52,285 bases of DNA, taken from assembly GCA_964533585.1 (NCBI GenBank), contig CAZHMM010000009.1:1-52285 (forward strand). The letters are read 5' to 3'. Numbering within the stretch: position 1 is the first letter of the stretch; every line of letters starts with the position of its first letter. Below the pieces are notes generated by a model. That model saw nothing but the letters and a program-made list of their open reading frames with translations, made no database searches and was not told the DNA's origin. Of this stretch, positions 21,349-31,622 are shown piece by piece. A program made the translations under genes and the position numbers. This DNA is from Elioraea sp964533585 (GTDB lineage Bacteria > Pseudomonadota > Alphaproteobacteria > Acetobacterales > Acetobacteraceae).

Positions 21349-22707
21349 ATGAAGGGCCATCGACAGCGAGGCCGCGGGCTCCGCAGAGCTTTCGCGGCGG
21401 CCGCGTTCGTCGCGCTGGGGTGGCTGACACCCGGGGCGGGGTCCGCCCAGCCGGCCGCCGACCGCCTCGGCCAACTGCTGCTTGGCAACTACGTCTTCAC
21501 CCTGTTCCACGAGATCGGCCACGCGCTGATCCACGAGCTCAACCTGCCGGTGGTGGGCGTCGAGGAGGACGCGGTCGACGAGTTCGCCGCGATCGCGCTG
21601 ATCAGCCTGGCGCAGCAGCCCAACCTGCCGGCCGATCAGCGGGCAGCGATGCAGCAGATCGTGGTCGATGCCGCCGTCGGCTTCGCCGCGCTGTGGGAGC
21701 TGAAGCAGCGCCAGGTGGGCGGCGACCTCACCCGTCTGCCGTACTGGGACGAGCACGGCCTCGACATCAAGCGGTTCTACAACATCATCTGCATCTTCGC
21801 CGGCAGCGATCCTGCCCGGTTCGCCGATGTCGCGCGGCGTGCCGGCATGCCGGACGAGCGGATCGCCCGCTGCGAGCGCGACTACAAGGCCAAGGACGCC
21901 GCATGGGAGCGGCTGCTCACGCCGCATCTGCGGACGCCGACCACGCCCGCCGATGCCGGCCCGGTCACCGTGGGCTACGGCCAGGCGACCACGCCGTTCA
22001 GCCAGCAGCTGGAGCGTGATCTGCGGCAGCGCGGCATCCTGGAGGCGGTGGCCGAGCTGCTGCAGTAGACCTTCGTGCTGCCGCGCGGCCTGCGTCTGCT
22101 CGCCGGCGAGTGCGGCGAGCCGAACGCGTTCTACTCGTCCGAGCACGGGCGGGTGGTCATGTGCCATGAGCTGGTGGGTTTCCTGCGCGAGCTGTTCACT
22201 GCCAGCATCGGTCCGGCCGGGCCGCAGCGGCCGCCGGCCGCACCGGTGCCGCCGCAGGCGCCCATGCCGGGACCGGCGGCGCCGGGGCCGACAGGACCGA
22301 TGCCGCCCATGCCGGGGCCGATCGCGCCCGGGCCCGCCGCGCCGATGCCGCCGGGCGTCGATCCGGCCGCCCTCGAGCAGTACCTGATCGGCAACTGGAT
22401 CGGCTCGTATGTCGATCCGAGCACCGGCCACCCGGTGCAGGTGCAGCTGGTGATCGCGCCGGGGCGGCGGTTCTCCCAGCTCTCCTACAATCCGTGGACC
22501 GGCCTTGCGATCCGCGTCTGGGGCAGCTTCGTGGTGATCGGCAATGGCATCCGCACCCAGGTCGAGGGCTACGAACCCACCCAATTCTGCGGCCCGACCG
22601 GGTATTGCGTACCGATCATGATCCCGATGGGCGAGACCGTGCCGATCCGCGTGCTGGACGCGGTGACGATGGAAACCGCGGTCGGCATCCTTCGGCGCGC
22701 CGGCTGA
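21349..22707 (+). pseudogene. DUF4344 putative metallopeptidase interrupted by an in-frame amber codon
   Basis: The first part (21349-22068) encodes 239 residues with a signal peptide (to about Ala33) and a zinc-protease-like HEIGH motif at residues 54-58. A TAG at 22066-22068 ends it after ...AELLQ. The same frame stays open to 22707 and continues the family: TFVLPRGLRLL, then the conserved ECGEPNAFYSSEHGRVVMCHEL, a Pro/Gly/Ala-rich linker (about residues 285-340) and a C-terminal domain of about 105 residues of unknown function. No ribosome site precedes the second part. A single nonsense change (CAG or GAG to TAG), a sequencing error, or programmed readthrough would all explain it. Restored length is 452 codons. 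Confidence 0.75.
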
Positions 22708-22737
22708 GGCGGCCGTCTGCCCGAGCCGACTCGCCCG

Positions 22738-22783
22738 CCCCGCCGCCGTCTGCAACCTGCCGGAAGCGGCGGCGGGGTTTGCT
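22738..22783 (+). terminator. Probable terminator after the DUF4344 gene
   Basis: An 11-bp perfect stem, CCCCGCCGCCG (22738-22748) and CGGCGGCGGGG (22767-22777), with an 18-base loop and a short TTTGCT tail. Confidence 0.5.
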
Positions 22784-22845
22784 GGCAGGGAGCTTCGCCC
22801 GACCAGGTGACTCCCCTTGGTCGGGATCTGCGCTAGAACGGCCCC

Positions 22846-22920
22846 GGGCGGTTAGCTCAGCGGTAGAGCGCCTGCCTTACACGCAGGATGTCGGCGGTTC
22901 GATCCCGTCACCGCCCACCA
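22846..22920 (+). tRNA. tRNA-Val (UAC anticodon)
   Basis: Acceptor GGGCGGT pairs with ACCGCCC, with encoded ACCA. The D arm is GCTCAGCGGTAGAGC. Anticodon stem CCTGC/GCAGG holds loop CTTACAC with anticodon TAC, and the T loop is GGTTCGATCC. Just upstream, GCTAGAAC (22832-22839) matches the GCTANAWC -10 form exactly, but transcription would then start almost at the tRNA 5' end. Confidence 0.97.
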
Positions 22921-22941
22921 TGATGCGGCCCCGCGCAGCGC

Positions 22942-22970
22942 TTGACTTCGCGCCCCGCCACCCCTAATCC
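22942..22970 (+). promoter_or_regulatory. Probable promoter of tRNA-Asp
   Basis: TTGACT (22942-22947), a 17-base spacer and TAATCC (22965-22970). The predicted start is near 22977, six bases before the tRNA. Confidence 0.5.
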
Positions 22971-22982
22971 CGGCCGCGTTGC

Positions 22983-23059
<77 letters not shown>

Positions 23060-23062
23060 CCA

Positions 23063-23079
23063 CGGCGGCGCTGCCGCCG
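23063..23079 (+). terminator. Short hairpin after tRNA-Asp
   Basis: CGGCGGC/GCCGCCG with a 3-base loop, four bases after the tRNA. There is no T-run, so it is likely a weak terminator or processing signal. Confidence 0.3.
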
Positions 23080-23108
23080 CCACGGTTCGCTTTCCCCCCT
23101 CCGCTCTC

Positions 23109-23137
23109 TGGAAAGCCGCGCCGGGCGCGGCTAATGT
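23109..23137 (+). promoter_or_regulatory. Candidate nuo operon promoter
   Basis: TGGAAA (23109-23114), a 17-base spacer and TAATGT (23132-23137) within GCTAATGT. Transcription would begin near 23144, giving a leader of about 50 bases before nuoA. The same GCTAATGT core occurs before the subtilase gene at 45984-45991. Confidence 0.35.
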
Positions 23138-23196
23138 CGCACCGCAGCGAAACCCGGCGGGTGCGGAGTACACCCGCCGCTGAGGACGGGCCGCGC

Positions 23197-23562
23197 ATGG
23201 AACCGCTTCTGGCCGAGTATTTCCCGATCCTGGTCTTCATCGGGATTGCCGGCGCGATCGCCATCGCCATGGTGGGCGCGAGCCTGATCCTCGCGCGCCA
23301 GAGCCCCGATCCGGTGAAGCTCTCCGCCTATGAATGCGGCTTCGATGCGTTCGATGATGCGCGGCGCAAGTTCGATGTGCGCTTCTACCTGGTGGCGATC
23401 CTGTTCATCATTTTCGACCTCGAAGTCGCCTTCCTGTTCCCCTGGGCGGTGGCGTTGTCCGATATCGGCTGGTTCGGTTTCGCCTCGATGATGGCGTTCC
23501 TCGGCGTGCTGACGATCGGCTTCATCTACGAGTGGAAGAAGGGTGCGCTGGAGTGGGAATGA
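23197..23562 (+). CDS. nuoA: NADH-quinone oxidoreductase subunit A
   Basis: A 121-residue complex I membrane subunit with three hydrophobic helices and the conserved loop SPDPVKLSAYECGFDAFDDAR near the quinone site. FDVRFYLVAILFIIFDLEVAFLFPW is characteristic of NuoA. The ATG at 23197 has GAGGA ten bases upstream; an extension to 23134 has no family similarity. It is the first gene of the nuoA-N operon. Confidence 0.95.
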   Translation: MEPLLAEYFPILVFIGIAGAIAIAMVGASLILARQSPDPVKLSAYECGFDAFDDARRKFDVRFYLVAILFIIFDLEVAFLFPWAVALSDIGWFGFASMMAFLGVLTIGFIYEWKKGALEWE

Positions 23563-23584
23563 GCCGCGCACGGGAGGTCTCGCG

Positions 23585-24133
23585 ATGAACACCGCGATCG
23601 CCTGGAACAAGGAGGCCCTTCAGCCCGGTACGGCGCAGGATGCCGTGCTGAAGCAGGTGACCGACCAGATGGCCGAGAAGGGCTTCGTGGTCGCCCAGCT
23701 CGACAAGCTGGTGAACTGGGCGCGCACCGGCAGCCTGTGGCCGATGACCTTCGGGCTTGCCTGCTGCGCGGTCGAGATGATCCACGCCTATATGAGCCGC
23801 TACGATCTCGATCGCTTCGGCATCATTCCGCGCGCGAGCCCGCGCCAGTCCGACGTGATGATCGTCGCCGGCACGCTGACCAACAAGATGGCGCCGGCGC
23901 TCCGCAAGGTCTACGACCAGATGCCCGAGCCGCGCTGGGTGATCAGCATGGGCAGCTGCGCCAATGGCGGCGGCTACTACCACTACAGCTACAGCGTGGT
24001 GCGCGGCTGCGACCGCGTGGTGCCGGTGGATGTCTATGTGCCGGGCTGTCCGCCCACAGCCGAGGCGCTGGTGTACGGCATCATGCAGCTGCAGAAGAAG
24101 ATCCGCCGCACCGGCACCGTGCTGCGACGCTGA
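23585..24133 (+). CDS. nuoB: NADH-quinone oxidoreductase subunit B
   Basis: A 182-residue peripheral-arm subunit carrying the terminal [4Fe-4S] cluster N2, which passes electrons to quinone. The ligands are the tandem Cys60-Cys61 (GLACCAVEM), Cys125 (GSCANGGG) and Cys155 (VPGCPPTAE). The ATG follows GGGAGG. It lies 22 bp after nuoA. Confidence 0.97.
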   Translation: MNTAIAWNKEALQPGTAQDAVLKQVTDQMAEKGFVVAQLDKLVNWARTGSLWPMTFGLACCAVEMIHAYMSRYDLDRFGIIPRASPRQSDVMIVAGTLTNKMAPALRKVYDQMPEPRWVISMGSCANGGGYYHYSYSVVRGCDRVVPVDVYVPGCPPTAEALVYGIMQLQKKIRRTGTVLRR

Positions 24134-24146
24134 AGGATCACCGCCC

Positions 24147-24749
24147 GTGTCCGACCCGCTCGAGGCCCTCGGGGGCCAGATCGCAGCCGCCTGTCCCGAC
24201 GCCGTGATCGGCACCGCGCTCGCGCATGGCGAGCTGCGCGTGGACGCCCGCCGCGGTGAGCTGCCGGCGCTGATGCGCACGCTGCGCGACGATCCGCGCT
24301 TCGCCTTCGTCCAGCTGATGGAGCTCTGCGGTGTCGATTGGCCGGAGCGGCCGGAGCGGTTCGACGTCGTCTACAATCTGCTCGCCCCGGTGCCGAACCG
24401 GCGCCTGCGCGTCGTGGTCGCGACCGACGAGGTGACACCGGTGCCGAGCATGGTGGATGTCTGGCCCGCCGCCGGCTGGTTCGAGCGCGAGGCATGGGAC
24501 CTCTACGGCATCCTGTTCGAGGGCAACCCCGATCTCCGCCGCATCCTCACCGATTACGGCTTCGAGGGGCATCCGCTGCGCAAGGACTTCCCGCTCACCG
24601 GCCATGTCGAGGTCCGCTACGACGAGGAGCAGAAGCGCGTCGTCTACGAGCCGGTGCGGCTGACGCAGGAGTTCCGCAACTTCGACTTCCTCTCCCCGTG
24701 GGAGGGCATGACGACGCTGCCTGGCGACGAGAAGGTGCACCGTGGCTGA
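24147..24749 (+). CDS. nuoC: NADH-quinone oxidoreductase subunit C
   Basis: A 200-residue 30-kDa-type subunit of the hydrophilic arm. The signature WFEREAWDLYGILFEGNPDLRRILTDYGFEGHPLRKDFPL is split around residues 111-150. The start is GTG at 24147 after AAGGA. The 3' end overlaps nuoD by 8 bp. It is separate from nuoD, unlike the fused nuoCD of E. coli. Confidence 0.96.
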   Translation: MSDPLEALGGQIAAACPDAVIGTALAHGELRVDARRGELPALMRTLRDDPRFAFVQLMELCGVDWPERPERFDVVYNLLAPVPNRRLRVVVATDEVTPVPSMVDVWPAAGWFEREAWDLYGILFEGNPDLRRILTDYGFEGHPLRKDFPLTGHVEVRYDEEQKRVVYEPVRLTQEFRNFDFLSPWEGMTTLPGDEKVHRG

Positions 24750-25932
24750 GCCGTCCCCGGGTGTGGAGATCCGCACCCACACGATGAATTTCGGCCCGCA
24801 GCACCCGGCCGCGCACGGCGTGCTGCGGCTGGTGCTGGAGATGGACGGCGAGGTGGTCGAGCGGGCCGATCCGCATATCGGCCTGCTGCATCGCGGCACC
24901 GAGAAGCTGATCGAGTACAAGACCTACATGCAGGCGGTACCGTATTTCGACCGCCTCGATTATGTCGCGCCCATGTGCCAGGAGCACGCCTTCGCGCTCG
25001 CGACCGAGAAGCTGCTCGGCATCGAGGTCCCGAAGCGCGGGCAGTATGTCCGTGTGCTGTTCGCCGAGATCAGTCGCATCCTCAACCATCTGCTGAACCT
25101 CACCACCTACGCGATCGATGTCGGTGCGATCACGCCGGCACTCTGGGGCTTCGAGGAGCGCGAGAAGCTGATGGAGTTCCACGAGGCGGCCTCCGGCGCG
25201 CGGCTGCACGCCAACTACTTCCGACCGGGCGGCGTGGCGAAGGACCTTCCGGCCGGTCTCGAGGAGCGCATCGCCGAGTGGGCCGCGACCTTCCCCAAGT
25301 TCATCGACGATCTCGAAACGTTGCTGACCGAGAACCGCATCTGGAAGCAGCGCACCGTCGATATCGGCGTGATGCCGCTCGACGAAGCGCTTGCCTGGGG
25401 CTGGTCGGGGCCGTGCCTGCGCGCCTCGGGTGCAGCGTGGGACCTGCGCAAGTCCCAGCCCTATGACGCCTATGCCGAGATGGAGTTCGACATCCCCGTC
25501 GGGCGCAACGGCGACTGCTACGACCGCTATCTCGTGCGTGTGGCCGAGATGCGCGAGAGCGTGAAGATCATCGAGCAGTGCCTGCAGCGGATGCCCGACG
25601 GTCCGGTGAAGGTGCAGGACAACAAGATCGTGCCCCCCTCGCGCGGCGAGATGAAGCGCTCGATGGAGGCGCTGATTCACCACTTCAAGCTCTACACCGA
25701 GGGCTATCACGTGCCCGCGGGCGAGACCTACTCGGTGGTGGAGGCACCGAAAGGCGAGTTCGGCGTCTATCTGGTCGCGGATGGCACGAACAAGCCGTAT
25801 CGCTGCAAGATCAGGGCCCCGGGATTCGCGCATCTGCAGTCGATGGATCGGCTGTCGAAGGGCCACATGCTGGCCGATGCGGTGGCGATCATCGGCTCGC
25901 TCGACGTCGTGTTCGGGGAGATCGATCGGTGA
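24742..25932 (+). CDS. nuoD: NADH-quinone oxidoreductase subunit D
   Basis: A 396-residue 49-kDa subunit that forms the quinone cavity with NuoB. It shows TMNFGPQHPAAHGVLRL near the N terminus (quinone-site histidine), PHIGLLHRGTEKL, and the C-terminal FAHLQSMDRLSKGHMLADAV with VVFGEIDR at the end. The GTG at 24742 lies within the nuoC tail, indicating coupled translation. Confidence 0.97.
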   Translation: MAEPSPGVEIRTHTMNFGPQHPAAHGVLRLVLEMDGEVVERADPHIGLLHRGTEKLIEYKTYMQAVPYFDRLDYVAPMCQEHAFALATEKLLGIEVPKRGQYVRVLFAEISRILNHLLNLTTYAIDVGAITPALWGFEEREKLMEFHEAASGARLHANYFRPGGVAKDLPAGLEERIAEWAATFPKFIDDLETLLTENRIWKQRTVDIGVMPLDEALAWGWSGPCLRASGAAWDLRKSQPYDAYAEMEFDIPVGRNGDCYDRYLVRVAEMRESVKIIEQCLQRMPDGPVKVQDNKIVPPSRGEMKRSMEALIHHFKLYTEGYHVPAGETYSVVEAPKGEFGVYLVADGTNKPYRCKIRAPGFAHLQSMDRLSKGHMLADAVAIIGSLDVVFGEIDR

Positions 25933-25977
25933 CGTTCGTCGGATCGCGGAGCACCGCAGCAGAGCGAGGAGCGTAGC

Positions 25978-26655
25978 GTGAATCCGACGGACAACTCGCA
26001 TGGCCGATGGTCTCCCGCGCGCCCGTATCCGGGCGGACCCGACAGCTTCGCCTTCACGCCCGCCTATCGCGCCCAGGCGGAGAAGAACATCAAGAAGTAT
26101 CCGCCCGGCCGCCAGGCGAGCGCGGTGAAGGCGCTGCTCGATCTCGCCATGCGCCAGATGGAGGACGAGACCGGCGCGCGCTGGCTGCCGCGCGCGGCGA
26201 TGGACCACGTCGCGGACCTGCTCGAGATGCCGAGGATTCGCGTCTACGAGGTCGCGTCGTTCTACACGATGTTCAAGACGCGGCCCGTCGGGCGCCATCA
26301 CCTCCAGGTCTGCACCACCACGCCGTGCTGGCTGCGCGGCTCCGACGCCGTGCTCGCCGCGTGCCGCAAGGCGGCCGGCAACGTGCCCGATGGCGAGGTC
26401 TCGGCCGATGGCGCGTTCTCGGTCGAGGAGGTCGAGTGCCTCGGCGCCTGCGTGAACGCGCCGGTGCTGTGGGTGGGCGACACCTTCTACGAGGACCTCG
26501 ACGGGCCGGCGACCGAGGCGCTGCTCGAGGCGCTGAAGCGCGGCGAGCATCCGAAGCCGGGATCGGCGATCGGCCGCATGGGTGCCGCCCCCGCAGGCGG
26601 GCCGACGACGCTGACCGAACCCCCGACACCACCCGAGAAGGCACCGGCGGAGTGA
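25978..26655 (+). CDS. nuoE: NADH-quinone oxidoreductase subunit E
   Basis: A 225-residue thioredoxin-fold subunit binding the [2Fe-2S] cluster N1a through Cys112, Cys117, Cys154 and Cys158 (VCTTTPC and ECLGAC). The start is GTG at 25978 with GAGGAG upstream. A Pro-rich tail of about 30 residues after the conserved domain (TEPPTPPEKAPAE) is common in Alphaproteobacteria. A 45-bp spacer follows nuoD. Confidence 0.95.
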   Translation: MNPTDNSHGRWSPARPYPGGPDSFAFTPAYRAQAEKNIKKYPPGRQASAVKALLDLAMRQMEDETGARWLPRAAMDHVADLLEMPRIRVYEVASFYTMFKTRPVGRHHLQVCTTTPCWLRGSDAVLAACRKAAGNVPDGEVSADGAFSVEEVECLGACVNAPVLWVGDTFYEDLDGPATEALLEALKRGEHPKPGSAIGRMGAAPAGGPTTLTEPPTPPEKAPAE

Positions 26656-26660
26656 GCGCG

Positions 26661-27962
<1,302 letters not shown>

Positions 27963-27966
27963 AGCG

Positions 27967-30018
27967 ATGCCCAAGCTGATCGTCGACGGCATCGAGGTCG
28001 AGGTCCCGCCGGGCGCGACCGTGCTCCAGGCCTGCGAGGCTGCGGGCAAGGAAGTGCCGCGCTTCTGCTACCACGAGCGGCTCTCGATCGCCGGCAATTG
28101 CCGCATGTGCCTGGTCGAACTCGAGAAGGCGCCGAAGCCGATCGCCTCCTGCGCCTACCCGGCGGCGGACAACATGGTGATCCGCACCGACACGCCGGGC
28201 GTGAAGGCCGCACGGCGCGGGGTGATGGAGTTCCTGCTGATCAACCACCCGCTCGACTGCCCGATCTGCGATCAGGGCGGCGAGTGCGATCTGCAGGACC
28301 AGGCGATGGCCTACGGCTTCGACCGCAGCCGCTACGCCGAGAACAAGCGCGCGGTGCCCGACAAGAACCTCGGCCCGCTGATAAAGACCATCATGACGCG
28401 CTGCATCCACTGCACGCGCTGCATCCGCTTCGCGACCGAGGTCGCGGGTGTGCCCGAGCTCGGCGCGACCGGGCGCGGCGAGGGGATGGAGGTCGGCACC
28501 TATGTCGAGCGCGCGCTGTCGAGCGAGCTCTCCGGCAACATGATCGATCTCTGCCCGGTCGGCGCGCTGACCTCGAAGCCCTATGCCTTCGTCGCGCGGC
28601 CGTGGGAGCTGAAGAAGACCGACAGCATCGACGTCACCGACGCGCTCGGCGCGTGGATCCGGGTGGACAGCCGCGGCCCGCAGGTGCTGCGCGTGCTGCC
28701 GCGGCTGAACGACGACATCAACGAGGAGTGGATCAGCGACAAGGCGCGCTTCTCGGTCGACGGTCTGTCACGAAGGCGCATCGACCGACCGTGGGTGCGG
28801 CGCGACGGCAAGCTGGCTCCCGCCTCGTGGGGCAACGCCTTCGCCGCGATCGCCGCGCGGATGAAGGGGCTCGCTGGCGAGCGCATCGCTGCGATCGCCG
28901 GCGATCAGGCCGATCTCGAGGCGATGGCGGCGGTCAAGGACCTGCTCGCCGCGCTCGGCAGCACCAATCTCGACTGCCGCCAGGACGGCGCGCGGCTCGA
29001 TGCCTCGCGGCGTGACTTCTACCTGTTCAACAGCACCGTCGCCGGGATCGACCGTGCGGGTGCCGCGCTGCTGATCGGCACCAACCCGCGCTGGGAAGCG
29101 GCCGTGCTGAACGCGCGGCTCCGCCGGCGCTGGCTCGCGGGAAAGTTCGAGGTCGGGCTGATCGGCGAGGCGCGGGATCTGACGTATCGCTATGCCCATC
29201 TCGGCACGGGCCCGTCGGCGCTGCACGCGCTGCTCGGCGGTGGCGGCTTCGCCGAGACGCTGCGCGGCGCCGAGCGGCCGATGATCATCCTCGGCCAGGG
29301 CGCGCTCGCGCGGCCGGATGGCGCGGCCGTGCTTGCAGCCGCCTGGACGCTCGCGCGCAATGTCGGCGCGCTCACGCCCGACTGGCACGGCTTCAACGTT
29401 CTGCACACCGCTGCGGCGCGCGTCGGCGGCCTCGATATCGGCTTCCTGCCCGGGCCGGAGGGACGCGACATCCACGGCATCCTCGATGGCGCGCGCTCCG
29501 GCGAGGTCGAGGTGGTGCTCTCGCTCGGCGCCGACGAACTCGATCCGGCCGATCTCGGAGGCGCCTTCGTCGTCCACATCGGCACGCATGGCGGGAGGAT
29601 GGCCGCGCGGGCGGATGTGCTGCTGCCGAGTGCGGCCTACACGGAAAAATCCGCGACCTACGTCAACACCGAAGGCCGTGTGCAGCGCACCGAGCGCGCG
29701 GTGTTCCCGCCGGGTGAGGGGCGCGAGGATTGGGCGATCATCCGCGCGCTCTCCGAGGCGCTCGGCCGCACGCTGCCCTACGACACGATCGCCGATCTGC
29801 GTGCGCGGCTCGCCTCGGAGGCGCGGCTTGCGCAGCCGATCGGCGCCGGCTGCGCCGACCTCGCCGGCCCCTCGGGCGATCCCGCGGCGATGAGCGAGAC
29901 TGCGTTCGCCTCGCCGATCCGCGACTTCTGGCGCACCGACCCGATCGGCCGCGCCTCCGAGACCATGGCCGAGTGCAGTGCGCTGTTCGCCGCGCCCCAG
30001 GCCATGGCGGCGGAGTGA
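27967..30018 (+). CDS. nuoG: NADH-quinone oxidoreductase subunit G
   Basis: A 683-residue subunit holding three N-terminal iron-sulphur clusters: [2Fe-2S] N1b at Cys34, Cys45, Cys48 and Cys62; the His-ligated N5 at His94, Cys98, Cys101 and Cys107 (NHPLDCPICDQGGEC); and N4 at Cys146, Cys149, Cys152 and Cys196. The rest is a degenerate molybdopterin-oxidoreductase fold. I see no extra N7 cysteine set, as expected for the Paracoccus/mitochondrial type. It starts four bases after nuoF. Confidence 0.96.
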   Translation: MPKLIVDGIEVEVPPGATVLQACEAAGKEVPRFCYHERLSIAGNCRMCLVELEKAPKPIASCAYPAADNMVIRTDTPGVKAARRGVMEFLLINHPLDCPICDQGGECDLQDQAMAYGFDRSRYAENKRAVPDKNLGPLIKTIMTRCIHCTRCIRFATEVAGVPELGATGRGEGMEVGTYVERALSSELSGNMIDLCPVGALTSKPYAFVARPWELKKTDSIDVTDALGAWIRVDSRGPQVLRVLPRLNDDINEEWISDKARFSVDGLSRRRIDRPWVRRDGKLAPASWGNAFAAIAARMKGLAGERIAAIAGDQADLEAMAAVKDLLAALGSTNLDCRQDGARLDASRRDFYLFNSTVAGIDRAGAALLIGTNPRWEAAVLNARLRRRWLAGKFEVGLIGEARDLTYRYAHLGTGPSALHALLGGGGFAETLRGAERPMIILGQGALARPDGAAVLAAAWTLARNVGALTPDWHGFNVLHTAAARVGGLDIGFLPGPEGRDIHGILDGARSGEVEVVLSLGADELDPADLGGAFVVHIGTHGGRMAARADVLLPSAAYTEKSATYVNTEGRVQRTERAVFPPGEGREDWAIIRALSEALGRTLPYDTIADLRARLASEARLAQPIGAGCADLAGPSGDPAAMSETAFASPIRDFWRTDPIGRASETMAECSALFAAPQAMAAE

Positions 30019-30020
30019 CG

Positions 30021-31040
30021 ATGATGACCGAGTTCCTCGCCACGCCGATCGGGCACTTCATCTTCATCGTCGCCGCGATCCTGGCGATCATGGTGCCGGT
30101 GCTGATCGGCGTCGCCTATCTCACCTATGCCGAGCGCAAGGTGCTGGCGGCGATGCAGCTGCGGAAGGGGCCGAACGTGGTCGGGCCGTTCGGCCTGTTC
30201 CAGCCCTTCGCGGATGCGATCAAGCTGATGATGAAGGAGACGGTGATCCCGACGGGATCGAACCGTCTGCTGTTCCTGATGGCGCCGATGCTGACCTTCG
30301 GGCTCGCGCTGATCGCGTGGGCGGTGATCCCGTTCGGGCCGGGGCTGGTGCTGGCCGACATCAATGTCGGTGTGCTCTACCTGTTCGCGATCTCCAGCTT
30401 GGGCGTGTACGGGGTGATCATCGCCGGCTGGGCGTCGAACTCGAAATACGCCTTCCTCGGCGCGCTGCGCTCGGCCGCGCAGATGGTCTCCTACGAGGTC
30501 TCGATCGGCTTCGTCATCATCACCGTGCTGCTCTGTGTGGGCAGCCTGAACCTCAGCCGGGTGGTCGAGGCGCAGCAGGGTCTCTGGTTCTTCATCCCGC
30601 TCTTTCCGATGTTCATCGTGTTCTTCATCTCCGCACTCGCCGAGACGAACCGCGCGCCGTTCGATCTGCCGGAGGGCGAGAGCGAGATCGTCGCCGGGTT
30701 CTTCGTCGAGTACTCCTCGATGTCGTTCGCGCTGTTCTTCCTCGGCGAGTACGCGAACATGATCCTGATGAGCGCGATGACGACGATTTTGTTCCTCGGC
30801 GGCTGGCTGCCGCCCTTCGACATCGCGCCGCTGAACTGGATTCCCGGGCCGATCTGGTTCGCGCTCAAGATCTGTCTCTGCCTGTTCGTGTTCCTCTGGG
30901 TGCGCGCGACCTTCCCGCGCTACCGCTACGATCAGCTGATGCGGCTTGGCTGGAAGGTGTTCCTGCCGCTCTCGCTGCTCTGGGTGGCGCTGACGGCCGG
31001 CGCGCTGATGCTGTTCGGCTGGCTTCCGGGCCAGGCGTGA
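30021..31040 (+). CDS. nuoH: NADH-quinone oxidoreductase subunit H
   Basis: A 339-residue membrane subunit with about eight helices that joins the peripheral and membrane arms. Conserved segments include AYLTYAERKVLAAMQLRKGPN, GPFGLFQPFADAIKL and the quinone-site loop ETNRAPFDLPEGESEIVAG. Two adjacent ATG codons (30021, 30024) are possible starts. It is followed by an 86-bp spacer before nuoI, the longest between genes inside the operon. Confidence 0.97.
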   Translation: MMTEFLATPIGHFIFIVAAILAIMVPVLIGVAYLTYAERKVLAAMQLRKGPNVVGPFGLFQPFADAIKLMMKETVIPTGSNRLLFLMAPMLTFGLALIAWAVIPFGPGLVLADINVGVLYLFAISSLGVYGVIIAGWASNSKYAFLGALRSAAQMVSYEVSIGFVIITVLLCVGSLNLSRVVEAQQGLWFFIPLFPMFIVFFISALAETNRAPFDLPEGESEIVAGFFVEYSSMSFALFFLGEYANMILMSAMTTILFLGGWLPPFDIAPLNWIPGPIWFALKICLCLFVFLWVRATFPRYRYDQLMRLGWKVFLPLSLLWVALTAGALMLFGWLPGQA

Positions 31041-31126
31041 GGTGGACGCGATGACGACGGGTTGCGACGCACGGCGCTGGGGTCTAGGAACCGGCCCGCG
31101 CCGCGCTTTGGGAACGGAGGCGTGAC

Positions 31127-31615
31127 ATGAGCTTCATGGATCGCACCGCACGATCACTTCTGCTGTCCGAACTCGTCTCGGGCATGGCGCTGACGCTGCG
31201 CTACTTCTTCAAGCCCAAGGTCACGATCAACTACCCCTACGAGAAGGGTCCGCTCAGTCCGCGCTTCAAGGGCGAGCACGCGCTGCGCCGCTATCCGAAC
31301 GGCGAGGAGCGCTGCATCGCCTGCAAGCTCTGCGAGGCGATCTGCCCCGCCCAGGCGATCACCATCGAGGCCGAGCCGCGCGAGGATGGGTCGCGGCGGA
31401 CCACCCGCTACGACATCGACATGACGAAGTGCATCTATTGCGGCCTCTGCGAGGAGGCCTGCCCGGTGGATGCGATCGTCGAGGGGCCGAATTTCGAGTT
31501 CTCGGCCGAGACGCGCGAGGAGCTGATGTACAACAAGGACAAGCTGCTCGCGAACGGCGACCGCTGGGAGGCCGAGATCGCCGCGCGCCTCCGCGCCGAC
31601 GCGCCGTACCGGTGA
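31127..31615 (+). CDS. nuoI: NADH-quinone oxidoreductase subunit I
   Basis: A 162-residue ferredoxin-like subunit with two [4Fe-4S] motifs (N6a and N6b): Cys63-66-69-73 and Cys102-105-108-112. The N-terminal amphipathic stretch and YPYEKGPLSPRFKGEHALRR match the family. The ATG has GGAGG upstream. Confidence 0.97.
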   Translation: MSFMDRTARSLLLSELVSGMALTLRYFFKPKVTINYPYEKGPLSPRFKGEHALRRYPNGEERCIACKLCEAICPAQAITIEAEPREDGSRRTTRYDIDMTKCIYCGLCEEACPVDAIVEGPNFEFSAETREELMYNKDKLLANGDRWEAEIAARLRADAPYR

Positions 31616-31622
31616 GCCGGCC

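Noticed and set aside
22285..22360. Tandem DNA repeat in the Pro-rich segment
   Set aside because: The repetition is at the amino-acid level (Pro/Gly/Met/Ala codons) without exact DNA repeat units.
22075..22707. Second half of the DUF4344 frame as an independent gene starting at GTG 22075
   Set aside because: No ribosome site, and it begins inside conserved family sequence; it is better explained as the 3' part of one interrupted gene.
31051..31125. A 24-codon mini-frame between nuoH and nuoI, with a GAGG-like site and a stop abutting the nuoI start
   Set aside because: Could be a leader peptide, but composition and length give no support; chance is likely in GC-rich sequence.
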